13,539 nucleotides of DNA from an uncultured Faecalibacterium sp. Its GTDB lineage: Bacteria > Bacillota > Clostridia > Oscillospirales > Ruminococcaceae. The notes beneath the pieces are model-generated. The model saw only the letters and a list, made by a program, of their open reading frames with translations, searched no databases and was not told the DNA's origin. Below, in pieces: positions 1-6,010 of this stretch (the stretch's first letter is position 1; each line of letters starts with the position of its first letter). The stretch covers positions 1-13,539 of the forward strand of contig CABQHF010000033.1 of assembly GCA_902463905.1 (NCBI GenBank), read 5' to 3'. A program made the position numbers and the translations under genes.

Positions 1-815
1 GGAGCGACTACGCCTCCGTCATCGACAACATCCTGACCATGAACGACAAGACCCTGGCCGCCGGCCGCCGCAAGATCGTGCGCACCGTGTGGGAGCAGGA
101 GCCCAGTTTCAAGGACAGCGAGCTGGACCTGGCCCTGTACCTGGCTGCCACCAAGACCAACCACGACCTGGAAGCTGCTCTGAAACGGATGCAGAGCTAT
201 GACCCCTCCATGATCACCGGTCTGGTCCAGCTGCTGACCAGCGAGGACGCCAAGAACGCCGCCCACGAAGAACTGGTGTATCAGGTGAAGAACAGCCAGG
301 ATATGGCCGATATCGCCGCCCTCAAGACCAGCCTGTCCCAGATCCAGGTGTTCGTCTCCAGTGTGAACCAGTACACCGCCGGTGTGCAGTCCGCTGCGGA
401 CGGTGCCCACTCTGCCAAGGACGGCAGCGCCCAGCTGGCCGCCGGCACCCAGACCCTGTACGATGGCGTGAACACCCTGAACAACGGCGCAGGCCAGCTG
501 AGTGACGGCACCGTGCAGCTGAACGACGGCCTGAACCAGTTCAACGATGAGGGCATCTCCAAGCTGACCGGCGCTCTGGACGCTGACCAGCTGCACGACC
601 TCAAGACCGTGCTGGATGCCATGGCCGACCGTCTGGAAGGCTACAACAGCTTTGCCGGTGCACCGGACGGTGCCGACGGCAGCGTGAAGTTTGTGTACAA
701 GACCGCTGAGACCGTAGCCGCTGCGGACACCACCGCCGCCGAGACCGAGACTGTGAAGGAAGGCAATGTGTTCACCCGCCTGTGGCAGCGCATTGTGAAC
801 CTGTTCAAGTTCTGA
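1..815 (+). CDS. C-terminal part of a large heptad-repeat protein (MMPL/YhgE-type?), 5' end outside window
   Basis: The frame is open to the left edge (residues SDYASVIDNILT precede the first Met at 39), so this is the 3' end of a longer gene ending in TGA at 813-815. The visible part is hydrophilic and largely helical. Bases 426-530 encode five consecutive perfect X-X-X-Leu-X-X-Gly heptads (QLAAG, TLYDG, TLNNG, QLSDG, QLNDG), a pattern known from extracytoplasmic coiled domains of YhgE/Pip proteins and of some Firmicute MMPL/RND-like exporters. A later stretch (SVKFVYKTAE) resembles the segment that follows heptads in those exporters; this comparison is from memory. The protein ends with a Thr/Ala/Glu-rich linker and a short basic amphipathic segment (FTRLWQRIVNLFKF) instead of clear membrane helices. 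Function is not certain; an exporter or cell-envelope protein is the best guess. A strong terminator follows immediately. Confidence 0.6.
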   Translation, partial: SDYASVIDNILTMNDKTLAAGRRKIVRTVWEQEPSFKDSELDLALYLAATKTNHDLEAALKRMQSYDPSMITGLVQLLTSEDAKNAAHEELVYQVKNSQDMADIAALKTSLSQIQVFVSSVNQYTAGVQSAADGAHSAKDGSAQLAAGTQTLYDGVNTLNNGAGQLSDGTVQLNDGLNQFNDEGISKLTGALDADQLHDLKTVLDAMADRLEGYNSFAGAPDGADGSVKFVYKTAETVAAADTTAAETETVKEGNVFTRLWQRIVNLFKF

Positions 816-832
816 TTTTCCCTCATGCATCA

Positions 833-865
833 AGCGGGGCCTGCGCTGGCAGGCCCCGCTTTTTT
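833..865 (+). terminator. Rho-independent terminator of the heptad-repeat gene
   Basis: A perfect 12-bp stem (833-844 pairing with 849-860), mostly G/C, closes a GCTG tetraloop and is followed by six T (860-865). It begins 17 bases after the stop codon of the upstream gene and separates it from the mscL promoter. Confidence 0.95.
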
Positions 866-893
866 GCACCCTGCCGAACCTGCCCCGCAGCCC

Positions 894-922
894 TTGCAAA
901 ATGCCCGCAAATTCGGTATGAT
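894..922 (+). promoter_or_regulatory. Sigma-A-type promoter of mscL
   Basis: TTGCAA at 894-899 (-35) and TATGAT at 917-922 (-10) are separated by exactly 17 bases. They match the consensus at 4/6 and 5/6 positions. The placement, after the upstream terminator and about 60 bases before the mscL start codon, fits an independent mscL transcript with a leader of roughly 50 bases. Confidence 0.7.
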
Positions 923-981
923 AAAGGCAAAGAAAATTTCCCGCACACACAGGGAGAATTTGAAAAGGAGCGATCGTTCTT

Positions 982-1434
982 ATGCCAGAAAAAGAGAGCA
1001 AGGGGATCAAGAAATTCTTTGAGGAATTCAAGGCCTTTGCCATGCGCGGCAATGTGCTGGATATGGCAGTCGGCGTGGTCGTCGGCGGTGCGTTCACGGC
1101 CATCGTCACGGCTCTGGTGGATGACGTCATCAACCCGCTGATCGGCCTGTTCTTCAAGGCAGATTTCTCGGATGTCGTGATCAGCCTGGGCGGTTCCAGC
1201 ATCAAGATCGGCGAATTCGTCAACTCGGTCATCAACTTCCTCATCGTGGCCTTTGTGCTGTTTGTGGTGATCAAGTTTATCAACGGCCTGCACAAGAAGC
1301 CGGCAGCTCCCGCCGCACCGGCAGAGCCCACCACCAAGGTGTGCCCCTACTGCCAGACCGAGATCCCCATCAAGGCTGTGCGCTGCCCGCACTGCACCTC
1401 CAAGCTGGAGGGCTTCCCGGAGATCAATGCCTGA
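982..1434 (+). CDS. mscL: Large-conductance mechanosensitive channel MscL with C-terminal zinc ribbon
   Basis: MscL forms a pentameric membrane pore that opens under high membrane tension and releases solutes during hypo-osmotic shock. The 150-residue product has the typical N-terminal helix (KKFFEEFKAFAMRGNVLDMAVG), the Gly/Ala/Val-rich pore helix TM1 (about residues 24-46, with GVVVGGAF), the conserved VDDVINPLIG after TM1, a periplasmic loop, and TM2 (about 82-101). After a Pro/Ala linker the C-terminus carries CPYC (121-124) and CPHC (135-138), a four-cysteine zinc ribbon in place of the usual C-terminal helix bundle. The ATG at 982 is preceded by AAGGAG (965-970, spacing 11). The gene stands alone, with its own promoter and a terminator shared with the convergent gene. 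Identification is secure; the role of the ribbon is unknown. Confidence 0.97.
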   Translation: MPEKESKGIKKFFEEFKAFAMRGNVLDMAVGVVVGGAFTAIVTALVDDVINPLIGLFFKADFSDVVISLGGSSIKIGEFVNSVINFLIVAFVLFVVIKFINGLHKKPAAPAAPAEPTTKVCPYCQTEIPIKAVRCPHCTSKLEGFPEINA

Positions 1435-1454
1435 TTTCGCAACTCCTGTACCTG

Positions 1455-1492
1455 AAAAAAGCAGCTGTACCAAGCGGTACAGCTGCTTTTTT
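1455..1492. terminator. Bidirectional terminator between mscL and the convergent membrane-protein gene
   Basis: A perfect 10-bp stem (1461-1470 with 1477-1486) closes a six-base loop. Six A (1455-1460) precede it and six T (1487-1492) follow it, so it works as an intrinsic terminator on both strands. It lies 20 bases after the mscL stop and 4 bases beyond the stop of the minus-strand gene ending at 1497. Confidence 0.95.
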
Positions 1493-1496
1493 GCGG

Positions 1497-2144
1497 TCAG
1501 CGTGCGCTGCGGGGCCTGCCGCCGCCCAAACGCCACAGCAGCCAGGCATACAGATAGTTCACCCCCAGCAGGCCCACGGCCCACAGGACGGAAACATACA
1601 CCGGCTGGTGGTACACCTCAAAGAAGGGGTACGGCCCCACGATGACCCGCAGGATGTTCAGCGGCAGGATGACCGCCGCATATGCCAGCGTGGGCAGCAG
1701 CGCCCAGCGCACATCGCTGCGCGGCAGGTGGGGTTCCCGCTCCAGCAGCAGGTAGGAGAACAGGGCCGCCAGGGGGTTCAGCAGGTGGTGGTACCGCGTA
1801 CTGCTGGTCCACAGCAGCAGGTACAAGCCCCCTTCCCCCACCATGGGGGCCAGCACCAGCACCACCGTCATAAAGGTCAGCAGCAGGCAGCTGGTGGCCA
1901 TGAATTTCAGCTTTTTGAGCCAGACCGGCAGCTCTCCCCCGGTAAAGATGCACCGCAGCTGCCACAACGCCACCAGGGTGCACACTGCGGCGGCAAAGAT
2001 GTTGGAGTCCTCGGTGTAGTAGGTAAAGATCTGGGCCTGGCCCATCTCCCAGCTCAGGGGCAGGGCAATGGGCTCTGCACACAGCACAAAAAGGTTCAGG
2101 GCGATGGATAGCAGCCTGCGGCAGGTATCCAGGAATTTTTTCAT
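1497..2144 (-). CDS. Six-helix integral membrane protein, Pr6Pr/AIG1-like (function unknown)
   Basis: I do not recognise this 215-residue protein with certainty. It has about six hydrophobic helices (approximately residues 11-31, 48-67, 79-102, 105-137, 147-168, 180-205) and no signal peptide. The motif YYTEDSN (42-48) lies between helices 1 and 2, and YHHLLNP (118-124) is in helix 4. This arrangement resembles the Pr6Pr family and the eukaryotic AIG1/ADTRP fold, where a Thr near helix 2 and a His five residues before a Pro in helix 4 form the active site of fatty-acid-ester hydrolysis; Thr44 and His119 would correspond. That link is inferred from memory. The ATG at 2144 has GAGAGGA about 7 bases upstream. 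A terminator-like hairpin ends only about 20 bases before the start codon, so expression may depend on readthrough from pgsA. A plain transport or structural role is equally possible. Confidence 0.8.
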   Translation of the reverse strand: MKKFLDTCRRLLSIALNLFVLCAEPIALPLSWEMGQAQIFTYYTEDSNIFAAAVCTLVALWQLRCIFTGGELPVWLKKLKFMATSCLLLTFMTVVLVLAPMVGEGGLYLLLWTSSTRYHHLLNPLAALFSYLLLEREPHLPRSDVRWALLPTLAYAAVILPLNILRVIVGPYPFFEVYHQPVYVSVLWAVGLLGVNYLYAWLLWRLGGGRPRSAR

Positions 2145-2165
2145 AAAAATTTCCTCTCAGTAAAT

Positions 2166-2214
2166 AAAAAAGCCCTCCCCCTTCCGGCCTTCGCCGGGGA
2201 CGGGAGAGGTTTTT
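2166..2214 (-). terminator. Terminator-like hairpin after pgsA
   Basis: On the minus strand an interrupted GC-rich stem is followed by six T (plus-strand A run 2166-2171). Pairings are CCGGC (2184-2188) with GCCGG (2193-2197), then CTCCC (2175-2179) with GGGAG (2202-2206), separated by a small internal loop. It begins about 8 bases after the pgsA stop. The flank is T-rich on the plus strand as well (2210-2214), so it may work in both directions. Because of the internal loop it may be leaky. Confidence 0.75.
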
Positions 2215-2222
2215 CCACATTT

Positions 2223-2822
2223 TTATTTTGCAGTGTTGATAAAGCTGTGGTTATCCCACAGGTACTTGATGCCGGACACAGCCGTGACAATGGCCACCAG
2301 CCAGCACAGCAGGATGGACACCAGCACCACCACCGTGATGCTTTCCAGCGTGCCGTTCCAGCACAGTGCCGTGCCGAAGAAGTAGAAGATGATGCTCAGC
2401 ATCTGCAGCACGGTCTTGACCTTGCCCCACATGTTGGCAGCGATCACCTTGCCGTCCTTGGCACCGGCCGCCACCATGCGCAGGCCGGACACCGCGAACT
2501 CACGGGCCAGGATGATGCACAGCACCACGGGGCTGCACACGCCGTCCCGCATCATGTAGATGAAGGCCACAGTGGTCAGCAGCTTGTCGGCCAGCGGGTC
2601 GGCAAACTTGCCAAAGTCGGTGACCATGTTCCACTTGCGGGCCAGATGACCGTCCAGGAAGTCGGTGAAGCTGGCGGCGGCAAACACGATGCCGGCCAGC
2701 AGGTAATACAGCGGCTGGAAGGTGCCGTTGGCCACCGCGTCCAGACTGGTGAGGGACACAAAGATCATGAACACCGGCACCAGCACAATGCGGGTCAGGG
2801 TAAGTTTATTGGGCAGATTCAT
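2223..2822 (-). CDS. pgsA: CDP-diacylglycerol--glycerol-3-phosphate 3-phosphatidyltransferase
   Basis: PgsA is a membrane enzyme that transfers the phosphatidyl group of CDP-diacylglycerol to glycerol-3-phosphate, making phosphatidylglycerol phosphate, the precursor of phosphatidylglycerol and cardiolipin. The 199-residue product has the usual length and the N-terminal signature MNLPNKLTLTRI. It carries the complete CDP-alcohol phosphotransferase motif D57-G58-x2-A61-R62-x8-G71-x3-D75-x3-D79, whose acidic residues bind the divalent metal, and several hydrophobic helices. The ATG at 2822 has a GGAGG site 9 bases upstream. It lies 20 bases downstream of the rimO stop and is the last gene of the recA-recX-rimO-pgsA operon. 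Related enzymes such as phosphatidylserine or cardiolipin synthases share the motif, but the N-terminus and neighbourhood favour PgsA. Confidence 0.95.
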   Translation of the reverse strand: MNLPNKLTLTRIVLVPVFMIFVSLTSLDAVANGTFQPLYYLLAGIVFAAASFTDFLDGHLARKWNMVTDFGKFADPLADKLLTTVAFIYMMRDGVCSPVVLCIILAREFAVSGLRMVAAGAKDGKVIAANMWGKVKTVLQMLSIIFYFFGTALCWNGTLESITVVVLVSILLCWLVAIVTAVSGIKYLWDNHSFINTAK

Positions 2823-2842
2823 AGGTTTTATCCTCCAATACG

Positions 2843-4168
2843 TTATTTTACGACTGTACCATACAGATCGTAAAGATCGCTGTCGTCCACCAGCACATCA
2901 TAGAACTGGCCGGGGTACAGCGGCTCTTCGCTGGACACGCACACGTTGCCGTCCACCTCCGGAGCATCGCCGGTGGTGCGGCACAGATACAGGCCGCTCT
3001 CTTCGTCAATGCCGTCGCAGAGCACGCGCACGGTCTGGCCCACCTTTTCGGCCTGCTTCTGGGCCATGATGCCGGTCTGGATCTGCATCACCAGCTCGGC
3101 GCGCTTGTCCTTGACCTCCTGCTCGATCTGGCCGTCCATCTTGGCGGCCACGGTGTTCTCTTCCGCCGAGTAGGCAAAGCAGCCCAAACGGTCGAACTGG
3201 ACCTCCTTGACGAAGTTGCACAGATCCTCGAACTGCTCCTCGGTCTCGCCGGGGAAGCCTGCGATCAGGGTGGTGCGCAGGGTGATGCCGGGGATCTCGC
3301 GGCGCAGCTTGCCAATGACCTCCAGCAGCTCGGCGCGGTTGGAGCGGCGGTTCATGTTCTTGAGGATGGTGTCGTTGCAGTGCTGGATGGGCAGATCCAG
3401 ATAGGGCACCACCTTGTCGTTGCGCTTCATGGCGGCAATGAACTCGTCGGTGATGCGCTCCGGGTAGGCGTACATGATGCGGATCCATTCCAGCCCCGGC
3501 ACCTTGTTCAGCTTGTCCAGCAGCTCACAGATGCTGCCGGGCTTGCCCCAGTCCTCGCCGTAGGCGGTGGGGTCCTGCGCCACAACAATAAGCTCCTTCA
3601 CGCCCTCACCGGCCAGCCAGCGGGCTTCGGCCACGCAGTCGGCCATATCACGGCTGTGCAGCGGGCCGCGGATGCCCGGAATGGCGCAGTAGTGGCAGCG
3701 GTTGTTGCAGCCCTCGGCGATCTTTAAGTACGCATAGTGGGCCGGCGTGCCGATGACGCGCTTGCCGCCCAGCGGGAAGTCCTTCTTGGCACCGTAGCTT
3801 TCCAGATGATTCTCACCGTGGAACAGACGGGCCACGATGGTGTCAATGGCCTTGTTGGAGGCGCAGCCCACCACGGCATCCACCTCGGGGATCTCTTCCT
3901 CAATCTGGCTGCGGTAGCGCTCGGCCAGACAGCCGGTCACGATGACCTTCAGATCCGGGTTCTGCTGCTTGTAGGAGCAGGCTTCCAGAATGTTCTCGAT
4001 GGCTTCGGTCTTGGCGCTTTCGATGAAGCCGCAGGTGTTCACAAGGATGACATCGGCCTCCGCCAGGTCGGCCACCGTCTCATGACCGGCCGACAGCAGG
4101 ATGTGCACCATCACGTCCAGGTCGACCTGGTTCTTAGGGCAGCCAAGGGAAATGCATGCAATTTTCAT
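2843..4168 (-). CDS. rimO: Ribosomal protein S12 methylthiotransferase RimO
   Basis: RimO is a radical-SAM enzyme that adds a methylthio group to an aspartate of ribosomal protein S12. The 441-residue product has an N-terminal MTTase domain beginning MKIACISLGCPKNQVD with the cluster-binding cysteines C10, C46 and C80. The radical-SAM domain contains C154-x3-C158-x2-C161 (GCNNRCHYC), and a C-terminal TRAM domain is expected in about the last 65 residues. The motif GCPKNQVD near the N-terminus and the SAM-domain sequence fit RimO better than the tRNA enzyme MiaB. The frame stays open upstream to 4360, but that part runs antisense-frame through recX and has no family similarity, so the ATG at 4166-4168 is the start. 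The Shine-Dalgarno region is weak (AAAGAGAG about 11 bases upstream). It follows recX by 19 bases. Confidence 0.95.
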   Translation of the reverse strand: MKIACISLGCPKNQVDLDVMVHILLSAGHETVADLAEADVILVNTCGFIESAKTEAIENILEACSYKQQNPDLKVIVTGCLAERYRSQIEEEIPEVDAVVGCASNKAIDTIVARLFHGENHLESYGAKKDFPLGGKRVIGTPAHYAYLKIAEGCNNRCHYCAIPGIRGPLHSRDMADCVAEARWLAGEGVKELIVVAQDPTAYGEDWGKPGSICELLDKLNKVPGLEWIRIMYAYPERITDEFIAAMKRNDKVVPYLDLPIQHCNDTILKNMNRRSNRAELLEVIGKLRREIPGITLRTTLIAGFPGETEEQFEDLCNFVKEVQFDRLGCFAYSAEENTVAAKMDGQIEQEVKDKRAELVMQIQTGIMAQKQAEKVGQTVRVLCDGIDEESGLYLCRTTGDAPEVDGNVCVSSEEPLYPGQFYDVLVDDSDLYDLYGTVVK

Positions 4169-4187
4169 AGGGGATAATACTCTCTTT

Positions 4188-4712
4188 CTATAACTCTTCT
4201 TCCGTCCGCCGGATGGCCTCTTTGATGACCGCATAGGCAAAGCCCCGGCGCTGCAGCGCGGCCACCACAAGGTCGCGGCGGCCATCGGCCAGCTTTTTGC
4301 GGTAGCGGCTGGCCACCAGCGCGGCAGCTGCTTCCAGCTCCGGGCTTTCGCCGTTCTCATCCGGGGCGTATACGCTCTCCAAAGCCTGCTCGATCTGCTG
4401 GCTGTTCAGGCCCTTCTGGCGCAGGTTCTGCGCCGCCGCACGGCGGCTCTTGCGAGCCATCAGCAGGCCGTGGGCGCGTGTCTCCGCGTAGCGGTCGTCG
4501 TTGACGTAATCCAGCTCCACCATCTCGGCCACGGCGGCCGCCGCTGCCTGCTCGGTAAAGCGGGCGCACAGCCGCTCATACAGCTGGGTGCTGGTCATCT
4601 CCCGGGCCGAAAGGGCATCCAGCGCACGGGCGCGGGCCTTGGCCGGGTCGGCACATTTTTCCGGTTCTTCCCCGCCCCGGCGCGGGCGGTAACTCTTACG
4701 GTAAAAGGACAT
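4188..4712 (-). CDS. recX: Regulatory protein RecX
   Basis: RecX binds the RecA filament groove and limits or modulates RecA activity. The 174-residue product is basic and helical, with the three-helix repeats of the family. Recognisable parts are ARALDALSAREMTSTQLYERL (about residues 28-48), the conserved LDYVNDDRYAE (about 66-76) followed by a basic helix, and the final repeat ending VVAALQRRGFAYAVIKEAI. Its ATG directly abuts the recA stop codon (TAA then ATG, no gap), and the Shine-Dalgarno GGAGGA lies inside the last recA codons, which indicates translational coupling. That position, immediately after recA, is the classic context and supports the assignment. RimO follows 19 bases downstream. 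Confidence 0.93.
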   Translation of the reverse strand: MSFYRKSYRPRRGGEEPEKCADPAKARARALDALSAREMTSTQLYERLCARFTEQAAAAAVAEMVELDYVNDDRYAETRAHGLLMARKSRRAAAQNLRQKGLNSQQIEQALESVYAPDENGESPELEAAAALVASRYRKKLADGRRDLVVAALQRRGFAYAVIKEAIRRTEEEL

Positions 4713-5897
4713 TTAGTCCTCCACCATGATGTCCAGCTCGCTCTCACTGCTGCGGGCCGGAGCCTTGACCACCGGCTCCTTGGTGCCCTCGGCAGGTGCG
4801 GCAGCTTCCTCGGCCTTGTCGGCGGCAGCAGCACGGCCGGACGAGCGGCGGGAAGCATAGAGCTTGTCCGCATTGGCGCGGATCTGGCCCTCGATGTCGT
4901 TGGCGATCTCCGGGTTGTCCTTCAGGAACTGCTTGGAGTTGTCACGGCCCTGCCCCAGGCGCATGTCGCCGTAATTGAACCATGCACCGCTCTTCTGCAC
5001 GATGCCCAGCTTGACGCCCAGGTCCAGCAGCTCGCCCACCTTGGAGATGCCCTCGCCGAACATGATGTCAAACTCCGCCTCACGGAACGGCGGGGCCACC
5101 TTGTTCTTCACGATCTTGGCACGGGTGTGGTTGCCAATGAACTGGCCGGAAGAATCCTTCAGGCCCTCCACGCGGCGGATGTCGATGCGCACCGAAGAAT
5201 AATACTTCAGGGCACGGCCGCCGGTGGTCACCTCCGGGTTGCCGTACACGACACCCACTTTCTCACGCAGCTGGTTGATGAACACGCACACGGTGTTGGT
5301 CTTGCCGATGACGCTGGTGAGCTTGCGCATGGCCTGGCTCATCAGACGGGCCTGCAGGCCCACATGGCTGTCGCCCATCTCGCCCTCGATCTCGGCACGG
5401 GGCACCATGGCTGCCACCGAGTCCACCACGATGGCGTCGATGGCACCGGAGCGCACCAGCGCTTCGCAGATCTCCATGGCCTGCTCACCGGTGTCCGGCT
5501 GGCTGACCAGCAGGTTGTTGATGTCCACACCCAAAGCCTCGGCGTACACGGGATCCAGTGCGTGCTCCACATCAATGAAGGCCACGTCGCCGCCCTTCTT
5601 CTGGGCTTCGGCCAGGATGTGCAAAGCCAGGGTGGTCTTACCGCTGGATTCCGGGCCGTACACCTCAATGATGCGGCCGCGGGGCACACCGCCCACGCCC
5701 AGCGCCATATCCAGGCCCAGGCTGCCGGTGGAAATGGCATCCACCTGCATGGCTGTGTTGTCGCCCAGCTTCATCACGGCACCCTTGCCGAACTGCTTTT
5801 CGATCTGGGCCAGTGCCGTGGCCAGCGCATCCTTTTTGGCTTCTGCGCCGGTTTTCTTGGTGGCCGGGGCAACGTTGTTGTTCTGATTCTTTGCCAT
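4713..5897 (-). CDS. recA: Recombinase RecA
   Basis: RecA polymerises on single-stranded DNA, performs ATP-dependent strand exchange, and activates SOS self-cleavage of LexA-type repressors. The 394-residue product has Walker A GPESSGKT (81-88), catalytic Glu111 (FIDVEHALD), Walker B VVDS (157-160), and the L2 DNA-binding loop starting INQLREKVG with Gln209. Numbering is shifted by about 15 from E. coli because of an Asn/Ala/Lys-rich N-terminal extension. The C-terminal tail is Ala-rich and acidic, ending ELDIMVED. The frame is open to 5930, but the ATG at 5895-5897 is chosen because AAAGGAG lies 9 bases upstream and MAKNQ is a normal RecA start. It is the first gene of the recA-recX-rimO-pgsA operon; its promoter region is unusual (see the separate entries). 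Confidence 0.99.
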   Translation of the reverse strand: MAKNQNNNVAPATKKTGAEAKKDALATALAQIEKQFGKGAVMKLGDNTAMQVDAISTGSLGLDMALGVGGVPRGRIIEVYGPESSGKTTLALHILAEAQKKGGDVAFIDVEHALDPVYAEALGVDINNLLVSQPDTGEQAMEICEALVRSGAIDAIVVDSVAAMVPRAEIEGEMGDSHVGLQARLMSQAMRKLTSVIGKTNTVCVFINQLREKVGVVYGNPEVTTGGRALKYYSSVRIDIRRVEGLKDSSGQFIGNHTRAKIVKNKVAPPFREAEFDIMFGEGISKVGELLDLGVKLGIVQKSGAWFNYGDMRLGQGRDNSKQFLKDNPEIANDIEGQIRANADKLYASRRSSGRAAAADKAEEAAAPAEGTKEPVVKAPARSSESELDIMVED

Positions 5898-5922
5898 AGC
5901 GTGCTGCTCCTTTATCCTCTTG

Positions 5923-5938
5923 GCCCGCAAAAACGGGC
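5923..5938 (-). other. Small leader hairpin before the recA Shine-Dalgarno site
   Basis: GCCCG (5923-5927) can pair with CGGGC (5934-5938) around a six-base A-rich loop. It falls in the recA 5' leader about 10 bases ahead of the Shine-Dalgarno site (5907-5913). Role unknown; it could stabilise the message or be chance in GC-rich DNA. Confidence 0.35.
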
Positions 5939-5969
5939 TGTGTTGTACTTTCTCTCCTAGTATAACACA
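5939..5969. promoter_or_regulatory. Imperfect inverted repeat over the recA -10 region, candidate operator
   Basis: TGTGTTGTAC (5939-5948) and GTATAACACA (5960-5969) form arms matching at 9 of 10 positions around 11 bases. The right arm covers the -10 element and the left arm lies in the early transcribed region. A repressor site or a leader hairpin are both possible. Confidence 0.4.
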
Positions 5970-5986
5970 AATTCCAGAATTTACAA
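5959..5986 (-). promoter_or_regulatory. Promoter of the recA operon (extended -10)
   Basis: On the minus strand TTGTAA (plus 5981-5986) and TATACT (plus 5959-5964) are 16 bases apart. The -10 is preceded by TGT, giving a TGn extended -10. It lies about 60 bases before the recA start codon and is the only good sigma-A-type match in the gap between prmC and recA. Confidence 0.65.
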
Positions 5987-5997
5987 CGAGAAGTTGT
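5983..5997. promoter_or_regulatory. Inverted repeat overlapping the recA -35, candidate operator
   Basis: ACAAC (5983-5987) and GTTGT (5993-5997) are perfect 5-base arms around GAGAA. The left arm overlaps the -35 element. It is not the known CGAAC-N4-GTTCG SOS box. Lying just past the prmC stop it might also be a weak hairpin for that transcript, but no T run follows. Confidence 0.35.
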
Positions 5998-6010
5998 TTC
6001 TATTTTTCAA

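Noticed and set aside
1341..2111. 256-codon plus-strand open frame running from the mscL end across the terminator and the membrane-protein gene
   Set aside because: It crosses a strong bidirectional terminator and has Gln/His-rich shadow composition; both underlying genes have good starts and hydrophobic helices.
4169..4360. 64-residue N-terminal extension of the rimO frame
   Set aside because: It overlaps recX, is Arg/Trp/Ala-rich, and RimO proteins start at MKIACISLGCPKNQ.
4470..5960. 496-codon plus-strand open frame opposite recA and recX
   Set aside because: Low-complexity His/Leu/Ala-rich translation with no recognisable domain; recA and recX on the other strand are certain.
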